A program made the translations under genes and the position numbers. DNA of 64,000 nt from Beijerinckia mobilis (lineage in GTDB: Bacteria; Pseudomonadota; Alphaproteobacteria; Rhizobiales; Beijerinckiaceae). The stretch covers positions 186,001-250,000 of the forward strand of contig NZ_JQJH01000001.1 in the NCBI RefSeq assembly GCF_000745425.1, read 5' to 3'. Every line of letters begins with the position of its first letter. Position 1 is the first letter of the stretch. Below the pieces are notes generated by a model that had not been told where the DNA came from, did not search any database, and saw only the letters and a program-made list of their open reading frames with translations. Of the stretch, positions 37,865 to 46,838 are shown one piece after another.

Positions 37865-38089
37865 GTGCTCGGCTGGTCCAGCACACAGATAGATGATATG
37901 GCGATGCCCGATCTGATTAATCTGTTTGCATACTGGCGAGAGACGCCACCTTTGCATGAAATTTTTTGTGCTATCTATCAGATCGGATCCCAAACATCAC
38001 GCCGAAAACCGGATGTAATTGTCGGTGACAAAGATCCAAGTGGTATCGGAGATCTGATTCAACGGTTTCCGAACGGCTTTATTGCGTAA
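37865..38089 (+). CDS. Tail assembly chaperone, T-type extension
   Basis: The frame contains LTTVLGWSSTQIDDMAMPDLINLFAYWRETPP, a pattern seen at the C-terminal end of GT tail chaperones in many phages. A GTG at 37865 opens it, but the same frame is open upstream through 37745, so it is more likely translated as a -1 fusion to the preceding protein. The GT form links the tape measure to the tube protein. The 74-residue standalone product is not expected to be the main form. Confidence 0.65.
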   Translation: MLGWSSTQIDDMAMPDLINLFAYWRETPPLHEIFCAIYQIGSQTSRRKPDVIVGDKDPSGIGDLIQRFPNGFIA

Positions 38090-38320
38090 CCTTATATAAT
38101 TTACGTTTCCATACTTTGATACGGACTTAGATAAAACTCGGCCGATCGCGGTTCCGGCGGCCAGCCGAGTTTTTCCAAGAATCCGCAGCTTTGGACTGCA
38201 ATGCCTTTGTTGAGTAAAGCAGGTGTCAGTATTTTTTTTGCGAACCACATCTTCTCTTGCATGTCTTGAACAAACATTTCTTCCGGCAGAGAATTTCCAG
38301 GACATCCGAATTCCCTTTTA

Positions 38321-39679
38321 ATGCGGGGTTGGCATTTGGCTGATAACGAAATAGCAATCAAGTTCAGCGCGGATGTTTCCGCATTGCGCAGCGCTACCCA
38401 GGAAGCAACCGACCGGCTGAAGAATGTCGGTAGCTCGGCGCAAAATGCGGCGCAAACGACCTCCAATTCTTTTAACCAGCTCAATACTATATTTGATTCC
38501 GCCAAGACAGGCGTTCAGGGCTACTCGCAAAATCTCGCGCAATCGAAAAGCAATTCCTTGGAAGTGGCCTCAGCCATCCAGGCAATCACGGTTTCTTCCG
38601 TGGAATTGAACCAAAACCTGGAACGTTTGCAACAAGCAAATACGGCAGCGCAGGTCACAGAGGCGGAACGCTATGGTGCACTCATGAGTCAGACGGACTT
38701 TCGGCGCGCCTTGATCCGAGAGGAAGCCCAGGATTATCAGTTAGGCTATCAAGAGGAATTATCTGCATTGCAACGCGTCAATGCCGATAAGCTTGCCGCA
38801 ATCAAGGCTCATTACGAGGCATTGAAGGCACTTCAAAATCAAGGTTCGGTTGAATATAATCGCCTGAGCGATACGCAGGTTCGCGTGGAGCGTCAGGCTA
38901 ACCTCGAGCATTTGCGTGATGTGCAGGATATCAATCGTCAATTGGTTCGGGACTACAGATCCAGTTTCGTTATGATTGGAGACAATGCGACAAAATCCCT
39001 CATGGGCATGCTCGAGGGACAAAGAACCCTGAAAGAATCTGTACGCGGCATGCTGCTCCAGATCATTGAAATGTTCGTGCAGGCGAGAGTACGCACAGTG
39101 GCGGAGTGGTTGGCAGGCACGATGGCGCAAGCACAAGCATCCGTCGTGAGCGAAAGCGTCAAAACTAGCGCGGTGTCAGCGGGCACGAGTGCCCGCTCGG
39201 CATTGGAAAGCAGTGCCTCCTCCGTCTCGATGGCCGGTACTTTTACCAACGTCCTTAAAAGTATTCTGGCCTCGGCGAGCCAGACTTTTGCCGGTATTTT
39301 CGGCTTCTTATCGCCTGTTTTGGGTCCGGCGGCGATTGGCCCTGCAGCAGCGGGTGAAGCGACAGTATTGGCGGCGGCAAGCGCCTTGCCATCTTTTGCC
39401 GTTGGCGCATGGTCCCTGCCGAATGATATGGTTGCGCAAGTACATCAGGGCGAGATGATTATTCCGGCAGGTCCCGCGGCGATGATGCGGTCCGCATTGT
39501 CGAGCAGCGACCGTGGCCCGGTCACTGTCCAGCATTCAACAAATTTCAATGTGAGTGCACTCGACAGTCAAAGCGTCTCACAGTTCTTTCGACAGAACGG
39601 AAAACACATTATGCGTAGCATTAACGATTCCGTCCGGGTGGGCGCACATCTAGGATTTTCAAAACTTTCAAATCTGTGA
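38321..39679 (+). CDS. Tail tape measure protein (short)
   Basis: A 452-residue protein starting with IAIKFSADVSALRSATQEATDRLKNVG, the usual tape-measure N-terminus, followed by coiled-coil helices (to about 260), an Ala/Ser-rich hydrophobic zone (about 320-365) and a C-terminus with VAQVHQGEMIIPAGPAAMMRSAL, a pattern common at the end of such proteins. Its length would give a short siphovirus tail. The gene is intact but no distal-tail gene follows; after its stop the phage sequence fades within 180 bp. Confidence 0.85.
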   Translation: MRGWHLADNEIAIKFSADVSALRSATQEATDRLKNVGSSAQNAAQTTSNSFNQLNTIFDSAKTGVQGYSQNLAQSKSNSLEVASAIQAITVSSVELNQNLERLQQANTAAQVTEAERYGALMSQTDFRRALIREEAQDYQLGYQEELSALQRVNADKLAAIKAHYEALKALQNQGSVEYNRLSDTQVRVERQANLEHLRDVQDINRQLVRDYRSSFVMIGDNATKSLMGMLEGQRTLKESVRGMLLQIIEMFVQARVRTVAEWLAGTMAQAQASVVSESVKTSAVSAGTSARSALESSASSVSMAGTFTNVLKSILASASQTFAGIFGFLSPVLGPAAIGPAAAGEATVLAAASALPSFAVGAWSLPNDMVAQVHQGEMIIPAGPAAMMRSALSSSDRGPVTVQHSTNFNVSALDSQSVSQFFRQNGKHIMRSINDSVRVGAHLGFSKLSNL

Positions 39680-39863
39680 GAATGCGTGTACTTGATTACG
39701 CCCAATAGCGGTCAGGAAAATCGATGCTGTACACGCCGTTCTGTATAGCAAGATGGCAGCCCATATTATCCGCTTTGATGCATTCAGCTGGCGACGTCAC
39801 GCCCGCTCCTATGATCCCGCAGGACCGGGGTACCTGCGGCGGATCGGGCTCTCCCGATTTGTC

Positions 39864-42443
39864 CTAATAAGCAACGCTGATCTGCGCGAAAAGCCCGCGA
39901 GCATTCTGGCCGCCGGCAAGATGGAAACGATATTGCACACTGACATCGACGAAAGAATGGGGCGCATGATAATCATCGCCGCGAAACCACAACCGGCCCG
40001 CGATTCCAGGCCCAATGCCGAGCGCCCACGGCGTGCCGTAAACATTATCGTAGCGGCCGCCAAGAGCGACATGCGGCGTCAGCACGAGCCCATCTGCGAC
40101 GCCATCAATCCGGAAACTCTCGCCGGCTCGCCATTCGTAATTGGCGATCGTCTGCGCGCTCACGACATAGCGGACCACCTCGCCATAGAAATTCCACATG
40201 AACCATGAGGGCATGTCATAACGCAGGTCGAGCCCTTCCCCCTGCGAGAAAGCGGCGCGCAGCATCCATTCATTTGCGGGCCCGTAGCCGCCGGGGTTCC
40301 ACATATGCGCGCCTTCCAGAATGAGATTGAGGTCGGCAAAAGGCTTGCCCCGCGCACCTGCAAAGACCTGAATCGTCTTCGTTCCAGTCGCTCCACCCGT
40401 CTGGTCGTAGACCGTTTCGAAAGCGCGGGCGAAAAGTTCGACGATCGTGCGGTCGCGATAGCCGATGGCCGGAGGACGCCAGTAAACCTCACCGCCAACC
40501 TGCGCGACATCGCCGGTGCTGCGGCTCAAGGGTACGAGAAAATTCGGTATCGTGCCCACGGCGCCATAAGCAGCCACGGCATTGATACCCCATTGCCGGT
40601 CCAGGTCTGAAATCTGCCGCTTGACCTGAAAGATCTGCTGCGGCGTCATGCTGATCACCCCCGAACGCGCAGCATCGACACCGGCTTTGAAGAAGTCGAT
40701 TGCCGCCTGATTGTCGAAAGCGCGCATCGACGCATAGCCAGCGTCGAGCAAACCATTACCCTTCAATTCTCCTGACGCCCGCGCCTCGGCGAAGAAGCGG
40801 GTTGCCTCGACATGGGCTCCCGCCCTTTCGGCGAGATAGGCCCGTTCCAGCCCGTCGAGACCATCGAGAAGCCCCACCCGCTCAGCCCCTTCATAAAGGC
40901 TCTGCGCCGCATTTGACTCGCCAAGTGCGTTCAACGCGCCGACCTGACCGCCGAGCGCCGCAACTTTCTGCCTTCGTGTATGCGCCTTCTCCGCTGCGGC
41001 GTTAAACGCGGCAAGGGCATATGCGCCAAAGACCTCCGCGTTCCCGCCGGACAACGCGCTGGGCGCGCGTTCCACGGGATCGATTCCCGCGTCAAAACCA
41101 CTGAAAAAGGGAATGGCACGCGGCCGCCGGGCTTCCTGCTGCAAGGCCGCATAGACATTGCCGCGCGCTATGGAGGCATCGAAACTGCCATCGCCGTCGA
41201 GGGCTGACAGTGCTGCGAGCGCCTCTTCACTCCGGGCCGCCTGAATCAATGCCTCAACACGCGCCACCCGCCAGGAACGCCGTTCCGCAATGCTGGCACC
41301 TGGCAAGGCGAGTGCCGCCGCAAAATCCTCTGCCGCCTCGGCCGGCTTTTTGAGCCTCAGGCGCAGATTTGCCCTCATGGCATAAAGACGCGGCGCCGGG
41401 CCAAGAGCGGTGAGAGCCACGCCGGCCGCCTGTTCCGCCGCGCCGAGACGCCCCGCATTCGTCAAAGCATCGACAAGAAGCGCCCGGTAAGCGGCGTTGC
41501 CCGGCGCTTCTCGCACCGCCATTGCGGAGAGGGAAGCCGCCCGCGCGTAAGCGTGTTCGCGCATGGCGCCATAGGCGGCCGCAGCCGCCCTATAGCCAGG
41601 CGGTGGCGGAACTGTTTTTTCCGGTGGCCGCAGCAAAGCCGCCTCGGTCGTCGCCAGCAGTTTCTGGTAGGATGGATTATCGGGCTCAAGCCGTACCGCT
41701 TCCTGCGCCCGTTCGTGAGCCTCGCGATAATTCCTTTGCGCGAAGGCACGATAGGCGCCCTCGGCTGCCTGAAACGACGGCAACTCACTCCCCGGCCGTG
41801 TCGCCGCGAGCACATCCTGCATATCCTTGAGGAAATCCGCATAGGTTTGGTCGGAGGAGCCTGCTGCCGCCTGCCGCGCAGCTAGGAGCGCCGCAGCATA
41901 ATCCCCCTGGGCGAAAGCGCGATGCGCGGCCTCGAATGCCTCCTGCGCGGATTTGTAAGAAAGCTGGGCGGCTTCGCCCTTCCCCTGCTCTATCGGCGCC
42001 TTCCCGGCATTTTCCTGGCCTTCCCGACCTGCTCCCCGCACACGGCGGATCTCGGCGAGAACCGCGAGCAAAGCACGGCTGCCGTCGCCACCAGCGACGA
42101 AGCGGTCGGCCTCCGTCTCGGCCTCGTCCAGGCGGCCGGAACGTTCCAGTGCCTGAACGATATAAAGGCGGAATTGCGGGGCGTCGGGACGTTGGCGCAA
42201 CCCCTCGCGCGCAGACGCGAGGGCTTTGTCATAGTCACCCTGCGTCAAAGCCAGTTGGGCTTCCTCGGCAAGACGGAAGGCTGGCCCAGATAAGGGCAGC
42301 GGCACCACATCTGCCTGGGCAATGACCTCTCCCGGGCTTGCGACAACAGCCGCGAATGCACCGCACAGACCAAACAGATGGCTGCGAAGAATGGTGAAAC
42401 TGCCGGGCCGGGGGCGCGAGCCGTTCTGCTGCCTCCCCTTCAT
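39864..42443 (-). CDS. nfrA: NfrA-like outer-membrane polysaccharide export protein
   Basis: An 859-residue protein with a signal peptide (cleavage near residue 44, VIAQA), many tetratricopeptide repeats (about 55-560) and a C-terminal NfrA_C beta-barrel domain (about 610-859; EWMLRAAFSQGEGLDLRYD, GEVVRYVVS) ending in an aromatic residue. E. coli NfrA is the outer-membrane protein needed for phage N4 adsorption and is thought to export the polysaccharide made by NfrB. The architecture equals that of PgaA/BcsC-type exporters. Its start overlaps the nfrB stop (ATGA), so it is the last gene of a wecB-bcsB-nfrB-nfrA operon. Confidence 0.88.
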   Translation of the reverse strand: MKGRQQNGSRPRPGSFTILRSHLFGLCGAFAAVVASPGEVIAQADVVPLPLSGPAFRLAEEAQLALTQGDYDKALASAREGLRQRPDAPQFRLYIVQALERSGRLDEAETEADRFVAGGDGSRALLAVLAEIRRVRGAGREGQENAGKAPIEQGKGEAAQLSYKSAQEAFEAAHRAFAQGDYAAALLAARQAAAGSSDQTYADFLKDMQDVLAATRPGSELPSFQAAEGAYRAFAQRNYREAHERAQEAVRLEPDNPSYQKLLATTEAALLRPPEKTVPPPPGYRAAAAAYGAMREHAYARAASLSAMAVREAPGNAAYRALLVDALTNAGRLGAAEQAAGVALTALGPAPRLYAMRANLRLRLKKPAEAAEDFAAALALPGASIAERRSWRVARVEALIQAARSEEALAALSALDGDGSFDASIARGNVYAALQQEARRPRAIPFFSGFDAGIDPVERAPSALSGGNAEVFGAYALAAFNAAAEKAHTRRQKVAALGGQVGALNALGESNAAQSLYEGAERVGLLDGLDGLERAYLAERAGAHVEATRFFAEARASGELKGNGLLDAGYASMRAFDNQAAIDFFKAGVDAARSGVISMTPQQIFQVKRQISDLDRQWGINAVAAYGAVGTIPNFLVPLSRSTGDVAQVGGEVYWRPPAIGYRDRTIVELFARAFETVYDQTGGATGTKTIQVFAGARGKPFADLNLILEGAHMWNPGGYGPANEWMLRAAFSQGEGLDLRYDMPSWFMWNFYGEVVRYVVSAQTIANYEWRAGESFRIDGVADGLVLTPHVALGGRYDNVYGTPWALGIGPGIAGRLWFRGDDYHAPHSFVDVSVQYRFHLAGGQNARGLFAQISVAY

Positions 42444-44494
42444 GGCGCGCCATCCTGCGCGATCTGATGCGCTGCCACCGGCGTTTGCCCCTCAGGCTGA
42501 GCCGCATATTGGGCTGCAAGCGCCGCCTCGATCATGGTCAAGGTCAACACCCCCCTGCGCAAGAGATATTCACCGACGAGCCCATCCACCTCCGGGTCGT
42601 ATTCATCAAGCGCCTCGGCCAGACGTGCCTTGTCGACAAATCCATGGTCGATCATGAAGGTACCCCTGGCGGCACCCTTCTGCCGGCCAATCGCTCCAAA
42701 AGCGGTGCTCTCACCGTCGAGGAGACGCAGGGCGGCTTCAATCTCGCTCTCGCGGGCAATACGGAGGCCGGGAATTGGAAGGAAGTGCGCCGCCAATTCC
42801 TTTGCCGCGAACGGCGACAAAGGAGCCGCAATCGCAAGGCAAAGACGGGTCTCCCCCTCCGCCCGATAGGGAACCGCGTGCCAAAGGTGCCAGGGATGCT
42901 GTGGCAGGCCCGCGGCGCCGTTACGGACCATGAGTGCCGTCAGATGCACGCGCGGAACCTGCAACGCATAGGCGACCGCCTCGGCAATGGTCTCCTCGTC
43001 GAGCGCGCTATGGGAATGGGGCACATGACCAATCGCCTCGGCGGAAGGATAGAAGTGCATCGTCTTGTCCCAGCCAAGCGGTGTGCCGAAGAAGAGATTG
43101 GACAGAAACAACCGCCAAGCGCGCACGGTCGCGGCGAAATTGACGAAATTGGAGATCAAGGCGCGCGGCAACGAGAGCACACCATGTTCCCAGCCATAGA
43201 GCTGGCGGGTGAAATAGAAACGCTGGACAAGACGCAGACAGAGCGCCACGCCATTGGCGGCAAGCAACCAGAACAGCACGGGATGCAGGAGGAACAGCGA
43301 GGGATAACGGCCGGGCCACAGGCCGAACATCGCGATGACATAAAGGACGATCATCTGCGCCGTCACGAAATAGGCGAGAACCACGACGAGAGATGTCACC
43401 AGCCCTTTGCGATCCCGATAGAGAAAATATTTTGTCGCCAGCGATCCGCGCCACCCGATCTCCCGCCAGCCCTGAAAGCTGATTCCGAGCGTCCAGCGCG
43501 CCTTTTGACGGTAGGAGGTGCGGAAAGTATCAGGAAAAAATTCGCGCACGCAAAGCGGCGCATCAAGCCGCATGGGTTCACGCCGCCCATAGCCGAACCA
43601 GCGGTGACGAAGGGTGACAAAGGAAACCGGAAAACGGCAAAAGGCAGAGCGCATGCCATATTCCGCCAGCCGCACGCCAATATCATAATCCTCGGTGAGA
43701 ACGGAGACATTGAACGGCTGCTGGTCACGCTCCTGCGACAACAGCAGAAGCGCGCGGCGCGAGAAGCAGGTGCCGACGCCCGCCGAGAGGACCATGCCGG
43801 ACAGACGCTCACGGATGATGAGATCCTTGCCGTGCCATTCCGCGAACTCGTCCATATAAGTGCCGGCAATCAGCTCATACCATTCACGTTCGAGCGACAT
43901 GACCGGGATCTGGATAAGATCGGTACCCGGAAGAAAGCTGTTGAAGAGCCGCAGCTCGAGCGGATGAACGACATCCTCGCTGTCATGCAACACGACACCG
44001 GCAAAGGCGACACCATGCGTCTGCTCATGCGCGAGAATATCGCGGACGATCCAGTTGAGACAATCGGACTTGCAGGTCGGGCCGCCATGCGGGACGGTCA
44101 CACGGACGAGATGTGGATAACGCCGGCGCATACGTTCGACTTCCGCCGCCGTGCGCGCATCATTGGCATAGACACCAACGAAGATAGCGTAATGCGCATA
44201 ATCGAGCGTGCCGACCATGGTCTCGACCATACGGGCGATGACGTCATATTCGAGCCAGGCCGGTACCATGATGGCGATCGGCTGCTCGGCCTTGCCTTCG
44301 ATCTCGGCGAGACTAGGTGCCTCGTCCGATGATTGACGGCGCAGGAAGAACCACGCCTTGCGACCCCAAAAACAGGCGTCGACGAACAAATCGTCAACGC
44401 TCGAAATGAAAATGACGATTGCGCAGGCGATCACCGCACGTTCCAGCGCGCTGGAATAATCGGCGATGAAAAAGGGCCAGTAAAGCGGCATCAA
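42440..44494 (-). CDS. nfrB: NfrB-like membrane glycosyltransferase with MshEN-type C-terminus
   Basis: The 684-residue inner-membrane protein has a GT2 processive synthase core: DSED (171-174), TED (267-269) and QKARW (330-334), between an N-terminal helix (about 15-35) and several C-terminal membrane helices (about 365-480). The last 150 residues contain two MshEN-like repeats (GTFMIDHGFVDKARLAEAL, then GEYLLRRGVLTLTMIEAALAAQ), the module that binds c-di-GMP. In E. coli NfrB and NfrA are required for N4 phage entry and a c-di-GMP-controlled polysaccharide containing ManNAc. Start and stop overlap neighbours on both sides. Confidence 0.9.
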   Translation of the reverse strand: MMPLYWPFFIADYSSALERAVIACAIVIFISSVDDLFVDACFWGRKAWFFLRRQSSDEAPSLAEIEGKAEQPIAIMVPAWLEYDVIARMVETMVGTLDYAHYAIFVGVYANDARTAAEVERMRRRYPHLVRVTVPHGGPTCKSDCLNWIVRDILAHEQTHGVAFAGVVLHDSEDVVHPLELRLFNSFLPGTDLIQIPVMSLEREWYELIAGTYMDEFAEWHGKDLIIRERLSGMVLSAGVGTCFSRRALLLLSQERDQQPFNVSVLTEDYDIGVRLAEYGMRSAFCRFPVSFVTLRHRWFGYGRREPMRLDAPLCVREFFPDTFRTSYRQKARWTLGISFQGWREIGWRGSLATKYFLYRDRKGLVTSLVVVLAYFVTAQMIVLYVIAMFGLWPGRYPSLFLLHPVLFWLLAANGVALCLRLVQRFYFTRQLYGWEHGVLSLPRALISNFVNFAATVRAWRLFLSNLFFGTPLGWDKTMHFYPSAEAIGHVPHSHSALDEETIAEAVAYALQVPRVHLTALMVRNGAAGLPQHPWHLWHAVPYRAEGETRLCLAIAAPLSPFAAKELAAHFLPIPGLRIARESEIEAALRLLDGESTAFGAIGRQKGAARGTFMIDHGFVDKARLAEALDEYDPEVDGLVGEYLLRRGVLTLTMIEAALAAQYAAQPEGQTPVAAHQIAQDGAP

Positions 44495-46794
44495 TTCTCC
44501 CGTTCAGCCGCGCGGCGGCGTGCACGGCGAGCGGCAAAGAGCAGGATCAAGAAAAGAAAGCCGGTCCCCAGCGCGACAGGCACGGCCCATTCCCGCGGGT
44601 TTTGAATCAGCGCATCGACCCCCGTTTGTGGAATATTATCTTGGGGAGGAAGCACAGCACCCGGATCGCGGCGATCAAATTCGGCCGCGACGCCCTGATC
44701 GGTGAGAATGGCGATATCGCCGTGGCGCAACAGGAAGGGCTTTTCAATGCGTGGCGCGGAGCTTCCAACCCGGTGAAACAGAAGGCCCGCCGCTTGATCC
44801 GAACGTGCCACCTCGATGACGGCCAGGCGGTCGAGACCCGACACGTCGAGCAAGGGCCGATCGGGCTGCGACGGGATGACCAGGCGGCCGTCGCCACGCA
44901 CGACCTGCAGGCTGGAAACGGTCTGCGGCGGGGCGACATCCATCGCGAGGAAAGGATGCTGCGGCGCTGCGGCGGCAGCCTCGCCGGAGACGAGAATCAG
45001 ACCCGCATGGCTCGGCGAGAGGCCTGCGGCATTGGCTATGCGTGCTACATTGCCGAGCGTTCCCGGCGCGTCCTCAAGATAGGCGCGCGGCAGAATGAGC
45101 TCGGCCTCGCCGCCAAGCTGTTCGCGCAGGCTCAGGAAACCCCGGCCCGCGAGCGGAGGACCAAGCCGGATGGCACTGGACGGCAGGATCGAGACGGGGA
45201 ATGGCTGCGGCGTCTCGCGGCATCGATCACTGGAAGGCTGCCGCTGAATCTGCACCTGCAGCATATTGATCGGCGCCAGCGCATAGGCTGGGATGGTGGC
45301 AGCGAGCCGTTCCGGCTTTCCGTTGGCATTCAGCCGGCGCGAGGCAAGCAGATAGCCATTGAGGAAGACCGAAGCGACCGGAGAGGATTCCGACGCACCC
45401 GGCGCGGCGGCAATATCGATCAAGAGTTCTTTCGGCGAGCTACCTTGCAGGGCACCTGCCCCGATAGCGAAATTGACCGTCCATTCTCCCCGCGCGACAA
45501 CGTCGAACGACGCCGGCGCATGACTCAATCCCGTAAGCGCGACGAAGTCGCCGTGATCCTGCGGTAAAGTCGCGGCCTCAACGCCCAGCGACCGCGCGAC
45601 CATGATCTGCCGCCAGAAAACATCGAACAAAGCCGAGGCCTTCGACGCCGCCTGCGTGCCAATGGCGATGACCGGACGAGCCGCGAAGCGGCGCAGAGCA
45701 ATCTCTTGAGGCGGCACGGCCTCGCCGAGCGATGCAGCGGCCTTGCGCCATTCGGAGAAAGCATCCCCCGCCCCGGCGGCCACGGCTTCCTGCTCGATCG
45801 CCGAGAGCGCCGCCGCCATGGCGCTCATGAGGGAGGGATCGGCGACGGCAAGATCGGCGTCGATACGCCCGAGCACGATCAAAGCACCGAGTTCGCCCTG
45901 CGATGCGATCTTATGCGGCCCTGACGCCTTGAGTGCAGCAAAGGAAGGCAGTTTCGCGAGCGGTTCGGGAAGGGAAAGATCGGAGAGGCTGATCGTTTCG
46001 CCGACAGACGGAAACGGCTGGATATGGGGACTTTTGCCAAGCCGCTCGAGCGCCAGAACCAGCCGCCAGGCGGCATCATAAGCATCCTGGCCGAGTTTGC
46101 GGCCTCCGATCAACACCACCGGATGCGCCGGAAGCGCGCTCCAGGCGACGAGTAAAGTGTCGATTCCGGTGCTCTGGAACGAATAAGTAAAGCGGGTCGT
46201 CTGATCGATCGTGAAATTATTGCCGATCGCCCGCTCATCGCCACAATAATCGCCCTCGAGTACAGAGCTCCAGGCGGTACCGAGGCGCAGAAAGCCGCTC
46301 TTGCGTGGACTGCCGTCAACACCGAGGAAAACGGAGACGGCCCCGGCATCTACGCTCGGCGCACGGCCAGCGACCGGAAAGCCGTCAACCGACAGCAACA
46401 GCGTGGTCTTGCCGCCATCGACGCGCAGATAATGGCCCGTGAAATCAATGGCGGGGTCGATCAACGACACACCCACCGGCACGGGCAGAAAGAATTCACG
46501 CCGCGCATCGAACGAACCGAGCACGATCGGTTCGTTGAAACCGAGATCGGCAAGGCTCAACGATCGTGTGACGGTAACAGGCGCCGCGAGAGTGCGAAAA
46601 GCGGCGCTGGCATCGTCCGCGCCATAGGCCACCGGCCTCAGCACCGTTGGCGCGAGGGCCTCCGGTAAGGGCATGAAAGGCGCAGCTGTGACAAGAGAGA
46701 CGGCCAGGAAGAAAGCTCGCCGCCAAGAAGAGCCGAATGCAGACCAAGGCGCGTTATGGCGCTGATGCGGGCGCGACGACGGGAATGAAACCAT
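44491..46794 (-). CDS. BcsB-like periplasmic polysaccharide synthase subunit
   Basis: About 767 residues resembling BcsB, the periplasmic membrane-anchored partner of cellulose synthase: signal peptide (about 28-52 of this start), paired carbohydrate-binding and flavodoxin-like domains (VLIGGRKLGQD.., GALIVLGRID, VASVFLNGYLLASRRLN, NMLQVQI) and a C-terminal membrane helix (AVPVALGTGFLFLILLFAA) followed by an Arg-rich tail. No BcsA is present; the synthase partner is NfrB, whose start overlaps its stop. It may guide the nascent chain across the periplasm to NfrA. A TTG at 46842, overlapping the wecB stop, is an alternative start. Confidence 0.85.
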   Translation of the reverse strand: MVSFPSSRPHQRHNAPWSAFGSSWRRAFFLAVSLVTAAPFMPLPEALAPTVLRPVAYGADDASAAFRTLAAPVTVTRSLSLADLGFNEPIVLGSFDARREFFLPVPVGVSLIDPAIDFTGHYLRVDGGKTTLLLSVDGFPVAGRAPSVDAGAVSVFLGVDGSPRKSGFLRLGTAWSSVLEGDYCGDERAIGNNFTIDQTTRFTYSFQSTGIDTLLVAWSALPAHPVVLIGGRKLGQDAYDAAWRLVLALERLGKSPHIQPFPSVGETISLSDLSLPEPLAKLPSFAALKASGPHKIASQGELGALIVLGRIDADLAVADPSLMSAMAAALSAIEQEAVAAGAGDAFSEWRKAAASLGEAVPPQEIALRRFAARPVIAIGTQAASKASALFDVFWRQIMVARSLGVEAATLPQDHGDFVALTGLSHAPASFDVVARGEWTVNFAIGAGALQGSSPKELLIDIAAAPGASESSPVASVFLNGYLLASRRLNANGKPERLAATIPAYALAPINMLQVQIQRQPSSDRCRETPQPFPVSILPSSAIRLGPPLAGRGFLSLREQLGGEAELILPRAYLEDAPGTLGNVARIANAAGLSPSHAGLILVSGEAAAAAPQHPFLAMDVAPPQTVSSLQVVRGDGRLVIPSQPDRPLLDVSGLDRLAVIEVARSDQAAGLLFHRVGSSAPRIEKPFLLRHGDIAILTDQGVAAEFDRRDPGAVLPPQDNIPQTGVDALIQNPREWAVPVALGTGFLFLILLFAARRARRRAAEREN

Positions 46795-46838
46795 GGTTTT
46801 GCATTTCCGAAGGTGAGGTGGCGGCAGGAAAACGAGCC

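Larger units (their letters stand above)
28416..39679 (+). mobile_element. Prophage remnant / head-tail gene cassette
   Basis: Thirteen co-directional genes in the order regulator, small and large terminase, portal, protease, capsid, connectors, tail terminator, tail tube, tail chaperone (G and GT) and tape measure match the head-tail half of a lambda/HK97-like siphovirus. Base composition is clearly richer in A+T than both flanks. No integrase, replication, lysis, distal tail or fibre gene is present, and the cassette stops at the 3' end of nfrA. The frames are intact, so it is either a recent remnant or kept under selection. Confidence 0.85.

Noticed and set aside
28416-39679. Gene transfer agent of the Rhodobacter type
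   Set aside because: Gene order is similar to any HK97/lambda-like module, but the protease and tail proteins do not look like the RcGTA ones and the conserved distal genes (DUF2460, DUF2163, peptidase, host-specificity) are missing.
39753-40208. Plus-strand frame after the tape measure gene as a distal tail gene
   Set aside because: Mostly antisense to the nfrA 3' end and without phage similarity; the first 110 bp may be phage remnant but cannot be assigned.
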